Source: Bacteroidales bacterium UBA1756 (lineage in GTDB: Bacteria; Bacteroidota; Bacteroidia; Bacteroidales; WCHB1-69). Taken from it: a stretch of 22,413 nt of DNA. The notes beneath the pieces are model-generated. The model was given only the letters and a program-made list of their open reading frames with translations, was not told the origin of the DNA and searched no databases. Positions 15,834 through 22,413 of this stretch are shown here, in pieces (positions within the stretch are counted from its first letter, which is position 1; the number at the start of each line of letters is the position of its first letter). The position numbers were made by a program, and so were the translations under genes. The stretch covers positions 1 to 22,413 of the forward strand of contig DCHI01000074.1 in the NCBI GenBank assembly GCA_002314795.1, given 5' to 3'.

Positions 15834-16659
15834 CCACAACCGGAACCTGAATGATGGTCAGCCACTTTTGTGGATCTTCCTGATTCCAGATTCCGTCGAT
15901 GTAGGAGCAACGTGGGTGGTCCGTGATTTTGTATCCTTTCTCTTCCAAATAAGCGAAAAGTTCGGTATAGTGCTGAGGTAGAAGTTCGTATGGTCCGTAG
16001 CACTTTTTACATACCGCCATCGGAACTTCCGGAATCTCTTTAAACTGAATAATGTCCGAATCCACGCCTTTTTCCGTCACCATCTCGCAATATTCGATGT
16101 CGATGTTCGTTTCGCGGTACTCCTTATTGTGGTCGATGGTGTAACAATAACCGGGCTCAGGACATTTGCAGCCCAAACGCTGCATTTCCGGGCCGATGAC
16201 ATTGACACACAAGGCGCCCAATTCGGCATAACTTCCAATCGTTTCTCTGTGTGAAGCCACGACAATGGCGGGCAGTTTTTCAATAAAATAGTCTTCCATT
16301 TTGTTTTTCTTTTTTTGAAAAGATTTCAAAGCCCTCAGCTGCTTTTGTCGATGTTTTAAAAGTTCCAACTCCTCCTTGCACTGCTGGATTTTCAGTTGAA
16401 TCTCCTCCATATTCGGCCAAGTATCGTTGCGGTCAAAAATCGTTTGGATTTCTTCCAAAGAAAAACCAAGAGATTTTAATTCTTTGATGGACAACATCTT
16501 TTGAAGCTGTTCCACAGAATAATAACGATAGCCCGTCCATTCGTTTACCTCATTGGGAACCAAAAGTCCCAATTGTTCGTAATGGCGCAACGTTTTGACC
16601 GTGACGCAACAGAGTTTTGAAAACTCTCCGATGGTTAATTTGATTTTGTAATTCTTCAT
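15817..16659 (-). CDS. MerR-family regulator with a C-terminal effector-binding domain
   Basis: 280 aa. The N-terminal MerR winged helix (about 8-75) reads TIGEFSKLCCVTVKTLRHYEQLGLLVP and then GYRYYSVEQLQKMLSIKELKSLGFSLEEI. A coiled coil follows (about 83-118, rich in Lys/Gln/Glu), then a GyrI/BmrR-like effector domain from about 122 (EDYFIEKLPAIVVASHRETIGSY). The family senses small, often cationic or hydrophobic molecules and activates efflux genes. The effector domain has an unusual number of cysteines (GCKCPEPGYC and CKKC), so redox or metal response is possible. The C-terminal residues GLESL overlap the 9-bp array. Transcription starts from its own promoter at 16681. Confidence 0.88.
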   Translation of the reverse strand: MKNYKIKLTIGEFSKLCCVTVKTLRHYEQLGLLVPNEVNEWTGYRYYSVEQLQKMLSIKELKSLGFSLEEIQTIFDRNDTWPNMEEIQLKIQQCKEELELLKHRQKQLRALKSFQKKKNKMEDYFIEKLPAIVVASHRETIGSYAELGALCVNVIGPEMQRLGCKCPEPGYCYTIDHNKEYRETNIDIEYCEMVTEKGVDSDIIQFKEIPEVPMAVCKKCYGPYELLPQHYTELFAYLEEKGYKITDHPRCSYIDGIWNQEDPQKWLTIIQVPVVGLESL

Positions 16660-16680
16660 TTATGCGTAAAATGAATGGTG

Positions 16681-16713
16681 CAAAAATACAACCTGCCGTA
16701 AGGGACGAGTCAA
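16681..16713 (-). promoter_or_regulatory. Promoter of the MerR-effector regulator
   Basis: On the minus strand TATTTTTG (16681-16688) fits TAnnTTTG. A TTG (16711-16713) lies 22 nt upstream as a -33 element. The -7 element is 22 nt from the start codon at 16659. This is one of the better two-part matches in the window. No MerR-type spaced dyad between the two boxes is obvious. Confidence 0.6.
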
Positions 16714-16724
16714 GTGTTTTATAC

Positions 16725-16773
16725 AAAAAAGTCTATTGTTTTGATTTTTAATAAAATACAAATCCAATAGACT
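16725..16773 (-). terminator. Intrinsic terminator after the C10 protease gene
   Basis: On the minus strand AGTCTATTG (16773-16765) pairs with CAATAGACT (16738-16730). The loop contains a further GATTT/AAATC pairing, and the stem is followed directly by a run of six T (16725-16730). It ends the MATE-protease transcript and insulates the MerR promoter just downstream. Confidence 0.75.
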
Positions 16774-16816
16774 GGTTTTCCTCTTTCAAAAAAGAGATTA
16801 TGGACGGAAAGTCAAT

Positions 16817-17923
16817 TTACTTTACAATGAATTTTGTCGTTTTTTGGAAACTTTCACCCTTGATTTGCAAAAGATAGAGTCCGTTTTCTAATCCGATGAC
16901 CGAAATCGTTCCATCCGATAAACCGGTAGCCACTTCCTGACCTAAAACGTTGGAAATGGAATAATTCACCTTTTCGGACGGGAGATTCTTTATATGGAGA
17001 ATGTCAGAAACCGGATTGGGATAAACTTCGATTTGTTGTTTAGGTGCTCTTTCGGAAACGGACGTGGCTGTCGGAATAATGTTCACGATGATTCCTTCCA
17101 ACTTGGTGAGCCCGTAGTAAAAATTGGAGTCGGGAATGTTGTACCAGCCGTCCTGTGATCCGCCGTAGCCAAAGTTCAAATGGAACTTGCCGTCACCTTC
17201 CCGATAGCCATCTACCACAACGTTGTGACCCGCTGTACCTTCCGGATTTTCAACGGCTAAGTGGGCGGGGTAACCCGCTTGCAAATTGGCGATGAGCGTT
17301 GCGTACATCGCGGAGTCGGGCTCACGGAACAGTTGGCATTCAGTGAAACCGAACCGTTGGTAGGCCGCAAACGCCTGATCCACCCAGAAAGTGCCGGAAC
17401 CTTCCGATGTATAAACCTGCGTGCAAGCCGTTCCACAGGCAAACACCACGGCAGCCGCTAACAAGTCAGGAAGCTCCTCTCCGCGCTGGAAATAGACATC
17501 TACGGAATCTAACAACTCGTTCAATTTCGGGAATGACGGGAATTGCAATGTCTCCCAGTCGTCATCAATGTCGTAATTGCGTCCATAATATTGGTGCGCG
17601 TAATCGTCGCTGTCGGAGAAACGGGTTCCTTGGGTTGTTTGCAAATAGTTGATTATCTGTCCCATTGCAATCGCAGGGCAACCGGCGTAACTATAAGAAT
17701 AGTCGTTCATCGGGTCTCTTGGACACAGGTTATTGTAGGGGGAATTTTGCGTCCAGTGGGAGGTGAGCAGAACTTCGGAACGAAGCAGTGGGGTGTCATT
17801 TTCCGGGATGGGCACCGTCCGAAGGGTAGGATTTTGTGCAAATCCGGTTAGCGCACATAAAACAAAGAATAAGGATAGAATGGTATTTTTCAAAAAAACG
17901 TCCCGAGAAATTCGTATTTTCAT
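16817..17923 (-). CDS. Secreted C10-family cysteine protease (streptopain-like) with T9SS tail
   Basis: 368 aa. Signal peptide about 1-29. The papain-like C10 catalytic domain is about 45-285: nucleophile Cys82 in YAGCPAIAMGQIINYL, His233 in AGHNVVVDGY and Asn250 in FHLNFGYGGSQDGWY, the same arrangement as SpeB (GCVATA, GHAFVIDG, HVNWGWGG). From about 298 the protein has a T9SS type A sorting domain: EVYPNPVSDILHIKNL, then SNVLGQEVATG, then GLENGLYLLQIK and a basic FIVK end. It should be exported through the outer membrane and anchored or released. The inhibitory propeptide of about 110-120 residues found in streptopain is absent; only about 20 residues separate the signal peptide from the mature-like start. 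It follows the MATE gene after 23 nt. Confidence 0.9.
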   Translation of the reverse strand: MKIRISRDVFLKNTILSLFFVLCALTGFAQNPTLRTVPIPENDTPLLRSEVLLTSHWTQNSPYNNLCPRDPMNDYSYSYAGCPAIAMGQIINYLQTTQGTRFSDSDDYAHQYYGRNYDIDDDWETLQFPSFPKLNELLDSVDVYFQRGEELPDLLAAAVVFACGTACTQVYTSEGSGTFWVDQAFAAYQRFGFTECQLFREPDSAMYATLIANLQAGYPAHLAVENPEGTAGHNVVVDGYREGDGKFHLNFGYGGSQDGWYNIPDSNFYYGLTKLEGIIVNIIPTATSVSERAPKQQIEVYPNPVSDILHIKNLPSEKVNYSISNVLGQEVATGLSDGTISVIGLENGLYLLQIKGESFQKTTKFIVK

Positions 17924-17946
17924 TTACAATAGATTTATAGAACGAC

Positions 17947-19281
17947 TTAAATTTTCTTCTTTCGCCAATTCGCTTTTTTCAAATAAAGATAGGAAACGAT
18001 TCCTAACAGCACGCTATAAACGATTTCGGCGCACCAGATTACTTCCACTGGCATAGCGTAAACCCTCGTAACCAACAATATATATAAAATGTAGGGAATC
18101 AGCACCGACGTTTCCAAAAGGAAGGCGACCAATGTGTTTCCCGTTCCCGAAACGGCCTCAAACAGGATGCAGGAAGCAGCCATTAGGAAGGCGTTGAAAC
18201 AGACCACTCGCAAAACGGGAACGGAGGCCGATGCCAATAGTGCGTCGTTAGTGTAAATGGAGGCGATGGTTTCGGGTATGAGCATACACAGGAGCACCAG
18301 GACGACCAAGAAAAGGAGACAGATTTTCAGAATCCGGCGGAGCAAAAGCCCGACCTCAGAGCTGTTCCCTTCTCCGATAATGCGGCTCACCAACGTATTT
18401 GCGGCGGCCGAGAAGGCAAACACCGGAACCAAAATCAGCATATAGACACTTCGTACGATTCCCGACACCGCGACTGCCAGTTCACCGGTCTGTTCAATCA
18501 TTACGAAAAAGATGAACCAGGTGCCAAAGGAAACCAACCGCTGGCCCATTGTGGGAAGAGAAAGCCAAACGATGGATTTTACCATCGAAAAATCACACTT
18601 TCCGATAGGCAGAATGCCGTATTCGCGTGTTGGGATTCTGAAAAAAGTATAGAAAATAAAGAACAGCAACGCAGAACCTTCGGCCATTACAGAAGCGATG
18701 GCCGCCCCGCCAACTCCCATTTCAGGAAATCCTAAGTTGCCGAATATCAAACAATAGTCAAAAAAGATATTCACCACGGCCATCAATACGGTTGTGTAGG
18801 TGATGATTTTTGTATCGGAAAGGCCAACATAAAACGAACGGAACAAGTAGTTGAAACACACGAAGATAATCCCGTAGTGGCGGTACTTCATAAATTCTTT
18901 GGAGGCCTGGAGAATGTCCGGAGAACTGATAATGGTGTTCAGAAGCGTGTCGGTGAAAAAGTGAAGCAGTCCGAACAGCAGCAGCGACAGCCCCAAGACC
19001 ACCAGCAGTCCGTGCTTGAAAACGGCGCCGATTTGTAAAAAATTCTTTTCCCCGAAGCGACGGGCCACGATAATCTGGATGCCGACTGCGAAGCCCCACG
19101 CCAACGTCGAAAAAACGTAGTAGTAAAGTCCCGCCATCATAGCAGCACCCAACTCCACCATCCCCAAATGTCCTAAAAAGGCAGTATCGACAAACGTAAT
19201 CAGCGTCTGCGCCAAATTGCCCACCATAATCGGTACGGCTAAGGAAATGATGCTGCGAGTGTTATAAGTCTGAGGTAACAT
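17947..19281 (-). CDS. MATE-family efflux transporter
   Basis: 444-aa inner-membrane protein with about 12 hydrophobic segments in two six-helix halves, the usual length for MATE (DinF/NorM-type) Na+- or H+-coupled drug/metabolite exporters. The N-terminus RSIISLAVPIMVGNLAQTLITFVDTAFLGHLG is the typical MATE signature, and GTGNTLVAFLLE near 380 is the second-half equivalent. The acidic Asp in VDTAFLG corresponds to a conserved family position. The substrate cannot be predicted. It is first in a unit with the secreted protease and two genes upstream of a MerR regulator of a type that often controls efflux, although a terminator separates them. Confidence 0.92.
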   Translation of the reverse strand: MLPQTYNTRSIISLAVPIMVGNLAQTLITFVDTAFLGHLGMVELGAAMMAGLYYYVFSTLAWGFAVGIQIIVARRFGEKNFLQIGAVFKHGLLVVLGLSLLLFGLLHFFTDTLLNTIISSPDILQASKEFMKYRHYGIIFVCFNYLFRSFYVGLSDTKIITYTTVLMAVVNIFFDYCLIFGNLGFPEMGVGGAAIASVMAEGSALLFFIFYTFFRIPTREYGILPIGKCDFSMVKSIVWLSLPTMGQRLVSFGTWFIFFVMIEQTGELAVAVSGIVRSVYMLILVPVFAFSAAANTLVSRIIGEGNSSEVGLLLRRILKICLLFLVVLVLLCMLIPETIASIYTNDALLASASVPVLRVVCFNAFLMAASCILFEAVSGTGNTLVAFLLETSVLIPYILYILLVTRVYAMPVEVIWCAEIVYSVLLGIVSYLYLKKANWRKKKI

Positions 19282-19388
19282 AATCCGGAAAGGGAAAACG
19301 AAACAATTCTTATTTTATTGTAAAAAAAGAAGACAATTATCTATGACTTTTGCACAAATCAGATGGGATAAATCTATTCGGAACCCTT

Positions 19389-19417
19389 TTTGCTATTGAA
19401 AAAAAGACGTACCTTTG
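19389..19417 (+). promoter_or_regulatory. Promoter of manC
   Basis: TACCTTTG (19410-19417) matches the -7 element. TTTG (19389-19392) lies 17 nt upstream as a -33 box, slightly closer than the usual 19-21. It is followed by GCGCCC. The start codon lies 28 nt after the -7 element. This region is also the divergent upstream region of the MATE gene, for which I see no clear motif. Confidence 0.6.
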
Positions 19418-19445
19418 CGCCCTCATTTTTTGTAACACATTAAGA

Positions 19446-20537
19446 ATGGATAAAAACTTTTATTGCATCATTATGGCGGGTGGAGTAGGAGCCCGCTTTT
19501 GGCCTATGAGCCGTTCCCATACACCGAAACAATTCATTGACATATTGGGAGATGGCGAATCATTGATACAAAAAACCTATCGCAGATTTCAGGAGATTTG
19601 TCCTAAAGAAAATATCTATATCATTACTAATAAAGCGTATGCACAATTAGTAAAAGAGCAGTTGGATGGAATCCAAGACGAGCAGGTCGTATTGGAACCC
19701 GCCCGCCGCAACACCGCTCCTTGCATCGCGTACGCGACTTACAAAATCAAGGAGAAAAATCCGAATGCCGTTATGGTAGTGGCGCCATCTGACCACCTCA
19801 TTTTAAAAGAAGATATTTTTAAAGACGTGATTATCAATGGTCTGAATTTTGTAAAAGAAAACGACAAGCTCCTCACCATCGGAATTCGTCCCTCGTGTCC
19901 CAATACCGGTTACGGTTACATTCAATATAATGAGGAACGTTCGTATGGAAACGACGGTTCCATCTATGATGTTAAAATTTTTACAGAAAAACCGGAATTG
20001 GAAGTTGCCCGTCAGTTTGTGGAAAGCGGTGAGTTTTTGTGGAATGCCGGCATTTTTATGTGGTCTATAAAAGAAATTGAAAAGGCATTTGAAAAATACC
20101 TTCCGGAAGTGAACGACCTGTTCAAACAAGGCGAAGGACTTTACAACACCGAATCCGAACCAACGTTTATCAAAGCAACCTATCTGGTTTGCAAAAACAT
20201 CTCGATTGACTACGGCGTAATGGAAAAAGCGGACAATGTGTGCGTTTATGCCGCCGACTTCGGCTGGTCGGACTTGGGAACGTGGGGCTCTCTTTATGAA
20301 ATCAGTAGCAAGGATGAACATAACAACGTCGTTGTCGGGAGCCGCGTCAAAACCTATAACACCAACGGCTGTATCATCAATGCCCCGTGCGAAAAAGCCA
20401 TCGTCATTCAGGGAATGGAAGATTACATCATCGTGGATAACGACAATGTCCTCCTCATTTGCAAAAAAGAGAATGAACAGCAAATCCGGCAGTACGTCAA
20501 CGATGTGGAATTGGATTACGGGGAAAAGTACATTTAG
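19446..20537 (+). CDS. manC: Mannose-1-phosphate guanylyltransferase
   Basis: Makes GDP-mannose from mannose 1-phosphate and GTP for surface polysaccharides and glycans. Seen in the 363-aa protein: nucleotide-binding GGVGARFWPMSRSHTPKQF (11-29), VVLEPARRNTAPCIAYA near 85-100, VVAPSDHLI near 113-121, FTEKPE with the conserved Lys near 180, FLWNAGIFMW near 197, and a C-terminal left-handed helix region. It lacks the fused isomerase domain of bifunctional type II enzymes. I chose ATG at 19446 because the family N-terminus (MDKNFYCIIMAGG) starts there and the promoter sits just upstream. The frame is open 32 codons further, but that part covers the promoter. The stop is followed at once by the 9-bp array. 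Confidence 0.94.
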   Translation: MDKNFYCIIMAGGVGARFWPMSRSHTPKQFIDILGDGESLIQKTYRRFQEICPKENIYIITNKAYAQLVKEQLDGIQDEQVVLEPARRNTAPCIAYATYKIKEKNPNAVMVVAPSDHLILKEDIFKDVIINGLNFVKENDKLLTIGIRPSCPNTGYGYIQYNEERSYGNDGSIYDVKIFTEKPELEVARQFVESGEFLWNAGIFMWSIKEIEKAFEKYLPEVNDLFKQGEGLYNTESEPTFIKATYLVCKNISIDYGVMEKADNVCVYAADFGWSDLGTWGSLYEISSKDEHNNVVVGSRVKTYNTNGCIINAPCEKAIVIQGMEDYIIVDNDNVLLICKKENEQQIRQYVNDVELDYGEKYI

Positions 20538-20582
20538 GTTGGAAAGTTTGTAAAGTTCATAAAGTTTATAAAGTTTATAAAG
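20538..20582 (+). repeat. 9-bp tandem array directly after the manC stop codon
   Basis: Five units with exact 9-bp period follow the TAG without a gap: GTTGGAAAG, TTTGTAAAG, TTCATAAAG, TTTATAAAG, TTTATAAAG. The final G is also the first base of the GTAG head of the next repeat. The order and sequence match the array at the end of the MerR gene (15762-15833, minus strand). Confidence 0.85.
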
Positions 20583-20685
20583 TAGAGCCGTTTCCTGAAA
20601 CGGCAAAAAAGATGCGATGTAGAGCCGTTTCCTGAAACGGCAAAAAAGATGCGACATAGAGCCGTTTCCTGAAACGGCAAAAAAG
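20582..20685 (+). repeat. Three tandem 37-bp repeats, each with a palindrome (REP-like)
   Basis: Near-identical copies start at 20582, 20619 and 20656; the third is cut short at about 20685. Each carries TAGAG, the palindrome GCCGTTTCCTGAAACGGC (20587-20604, 20624-20641, 20661-20678), a run of six A and, in the first two, GATGCGA. Copies 1 and 2 begin GTAG, while copy 3 begins ATAG. The hairpins are followed by A, not T, on the plus strand and by TCTA on the minus strand, so they are not intrinsic terminators. There are no unique spacers, so this is not a CRISPR array. They occupy the leader of the following M23 gene. Confidence 0.9.
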
Positions 20686-20695
20686 AATTATTAGG

Positions 20696-21616
20696 TTGAA
20701 TTTCAAGGAATATTTTCGGAAGTTTATCGGCATTTGGCAAAAGGTACGGAAGAATTGGAAAATCAAGTACCATTTGCTGATTCGTGAAGATGCGACGCAG
20801 CACAACGTGTTTTCGTTGAAGTTGAGTCCGCGCAACATCTTCGTTGTGGTTACTTTGTCGGCTGTTTTCCTCATCGCCTTGACGGCGTTACTCATCGCTT
20901 TCACTCCGCTCGGTGTCTATGTTACCGGCTACAAAAATCCTGATGAATACCGAAAGTATCGGGAAATGAAAGAGAAAGTTGACTCGGTAGAGTTGCTTTT
21001 GGCTCAGAATCAGCAATACATAGACAATTTCTATCGCGTGATGCGTAACGAGGTTCTTCCGAACGACTTGGAGACCGAGGAGGAGGCCAATGCTGCCGAA
21101 ATTGCAGAGGGTGGAGACCTTTCCTTAAAAGATCATAGCGATGCGGAAATGGACATTCGTGAAGAATCCGCCGACCTTTTGCAAACCATTATGAACAAGC
21201 AAAGTAGCGGGGATGTGGCCGTAAACAAACGCGCCGACATTCAGAATCTGTTTATGCAGCCCCCTACTACCGGAACCATCATCGGTTACTATAACGTGCC
21301 TCAAAGTCAATACGGTTTGGACATTGCCAATCGTCAGGGCACGCTCATTACAAGTGCCGGCGATGGAATGGTGATTTTTTCCGGCTACGATGCTACCGAC
21401 GGCAACGTCATCATCATCCAGCATCACGACAACGTCATCTCGATTTACAAACACAACCGGCTTTTGCTTAAAAGTGCGGGAACCAAAGTTTCGGCGGGCG
21501 AACCGATTGCGGAAATGGGGAACTCCGGAATTTCCGCCAAACGCACCTGCCTCCACTTTGAACTGTGGCACAATGGATTCCCGCTCAATCCATTGGACTA
21601 CCTTACTTTGAAATAA
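20696..21616 (+). CDS. Membrane-anchored M23/LytM-domain protein with degenerate active site
   Basis: 306 aa. A short basic cytoplasmic N-terminus, one transmembrane segment (about 48-70), a likely coiled coil (about 82-115), an acidic linker, and a C-terminal LytM fold (about 195-306) give the layout typical of Bacteroidetes M23 proteins. The zinc site is damaged. In the HxxxD motif the His is Gln205 (QYGLD) with Asp209 kept, and in HxH the first His is Cys285 (CLHFE) with His287 kept. It is therefore probably not an active endopeptidase but a LytM-type activator or scaffold at the cell wall. The only codon fitting the family N-terminus is TTG at 20696 (ATT at 20690 or 20687 is possible); no ATG lies nearby. 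It lies 158 nt after manC, behind the REP-like repeats. Confidence 0.85.
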   Translation: MNFKEYFRKFIGIWQKVRKNWKIKYHLLIREDATQHNVFSLKLSPRNIFVVVTLSAVFLIALTALLIAFTPLGVYVTGYKNPDEYRKYREMKEKVDSVELLLAQNQQYIDNFYRVMRNEVLPNDLETEEEANAAEIAEGGDLSLKDHSDAEMDIREESADLLQTIMNKQSSGDVAVNKRADIQNLFMQPPTTGTIIGYYNVPQSQYGLDIANRQGTLITSAGDGMVIFSGYDATDGNVIIIQHHDNVISIYKHNRLLLKSAGTKVSAGEPIAEMGNSGISAKRTCLHFELWHNGFPLNPLDYLTLK

Positions 21617-21632
21617 CCATCAATATTTATAT

Positions 21633-22307
21633 ATGGAAGAACATTCTGACATTTGCGAATTACTGATTCAAAAAGGGGAGTTGAAACAACAAATTTACAG
21701 CAGCACCCTGGAATCTATGGAACTTTTCAAATCTTGTGCCAAAGAATTTGAAGACTATTACGAAAAAAATTATGCCGAAAAACACCCGCGTGTTACGGTT
21801 GATTTCAACGGAAAAAACCTTCACGAGTTTAAAATCCGTTTCGCCGGTGACGTGCTCATCTTTCTGATGCACACCAATATCTTCGAATTCCCCCGTGACC
21901 ACGAAGTGATGAAAACGCCATATATCAAGGAAGATAAGAGCCGTTCCTACTGCGGTATGATTCAAATCTTCAACTTCTTGAACGATTCTTTCCGCTACAA
22001 CCGTATCAATGACTCCGGTTATATGATTGGCCGTATTTTCATCAACAAGGACAAGCATTTTTATGTGGAAGGGAAAAGAGAACTTGCCAGCGTCTTGAAC
22101 AATTTCAACAGCAAAGAATTAGACAAGGCATCCGTGGTTGAAATTCTACAATCGGCCATCAAATACACCATCAATTTTGACCTTTTAGTGCCAGAATATT
22201 CCCATTTAATGGAAATTTCGGTGAACGATATTATGCAAATTGAAGATCAAAATATGATTTTGAAAACAGGTAAACGTCTGGGTTTCAGGTTTGAACCAGA
22301 CAAATAA
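21633..22307 (+). CDS. Conserved-looking cytoplasmic protein of unknown function
   Basis: 224 aa, soluble, without signal peptide or membrane segment. I do not recognise the family. The N-terminal third is helical with acidic and aromatic residues (MELFKSCAKEFEDYYEKNYAEKHP). The middle has beta-type stretches (FKIRFAGDVLIFLMHTNIFEFP; SGYMIGRIFINKDKHFYVEGKREL). The C-terminal third is again helical. The absence of low-complexity sequence, regular codon use and a 16-nt gap after the M23 gene support a real gene in that operon. Confidence 0.75.
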   Translation: MEEHSDICELLIQKGELKQQIYSSTLESMELFKSCAKEFEDYYEKNYAEKHPRVTVDFNGKNLHEFKIRFAGDVLIFLMHTNIFEFPRDHEVMKTPYIKEDKSRSYCGMIQIFNFLNDSFRYNRINDSGYMIGRIFINKDKHFYVEGKRELASVLNNFNSKELDKASVVEILQSAIKYTINFDLLVPEYSHLMEISVNDIMQIEDQNMILKTGKRLGFRFEPDK

Positions 22308-22358
22308 AATTATTTTTACAAATTTTTCATCAATAGGGTTTTGCATTAAAAAATTTTA

Positions 22359-22366
22359 TACTTTTG
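22359..22366 (+). promoter_or_regulatory. -7 element for tRNA-Glu
   Basis: TACTTTTG matches TAnnTTTG and lies 23 nt before the tRNA 5' end. A TTTG at 22340-22343 precedes it by 15 nt, which is short for a -33 box. Confidence 0.55.
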
Positions 22367-22389
22367 CACCCTCGTTAAAGATGAGAAAT

Positions 22390-22413
22390 GCTGGATTCGT
22401 CTAGTGGCCCAGG
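22390..22413 (+). tRNA. tRNA-Glu, 5' end only
   Basis: The last bases read GCTGGAT as the acceptor strand, then TCGTCTAGTGGCCCAGG, which is the tRNA-Glu D-arm; E. coli tRNA-Glu has TCGTCTAGAGGCCCAGG at the same place. The window ends in the D-arm, so the anticodon is not visible and the identity rests on the D-arm only. Confidence 0.75.

Noticed and set aside
20582..20685. Possible small CRISPR array (three regular palindromic repeats)
   Set aside because: The 37-bp copies are directly tandem with no unique spacers, and no cas genes are in the window.
20575..20904. Minus-strand open frames across the REP-like repeats
   Set aside because: They exist only because the repeat lacks stops in that frame; the peptides are repetitive and run antisense into the M23 gene.

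Overview
The window looks like a chromosomal core region of a Bacteroidetes bacterium, most likely order Bacteroidales. Signs of this are the repeated -7 promoter motif TAnnTTTG, mostly absent Shine-Dalgarno sequences, a secreted protease with a type IX secretion (T9SS) C-terminal domain, a second secreted protein with a T9SS-like tail, an LPS core gene (Kdo transferase) and several lineage-typical hypotheticals. The window is bounded by two truncated tRNA genes: tRNA-Leu(UAA) on the minus strand at the left edge and tRNA-Glu on the plus strand at the right edge.

Layout. (1) 271-4140, minus: a methionine/one-carbon operon transcribed metF, then a stand-alone methionine synthase reactivation protein, then a cobalamin-dependent MetH that lacks its own activation domain. 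(2) 4260-8809, minus: an outer-membrane beta-barrel protein, Kdo transferase (waaA/kdtA) and the primosomal helicase PriA, closely spaced. (3) 8986-10949, plus: an MscS channel and a phosphofructokinase with a hybrid Gly/Lys active-site signature. (4) 11030-13961, plus: dnaX broken into two frames exactly at the gamma/tau boundary, then a secreted protein and a small MerR-type regulator. (5) 14093-15292, plus: a class I aminotransferase ending in a strong terminator. (6) 15817-19281, minus: a MerR/effector-domain regulator, a C10 cysteine protease with a T9SS tail, and a MATE transporter. (7) 19446-22307, plus: ManC, a degenerate LytM/M23 membrane protein and an unrecognised conserved-looking protein.

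The most unusual structure is intergenic. Arrays of 9-bp A/T-rich units occur in three gaps. Two of them (after manC and after the MerR gene) begin at the stop codon in the same orientation as the gene, share the same opening sequence, and are followed by GTAG-headed palindromes that resemble REP elements. After manC there are three such palindromes with a 37-bp period. I read this as a composite repeat element attached to gene 3' ends; its function is unknown. The other strong candidate is dnaX: the zero frame stops right after the clamp-loader domains and the tau-specific part continues in the +1 frame. This could be recoding, a real mutation or a one-base sequence error.
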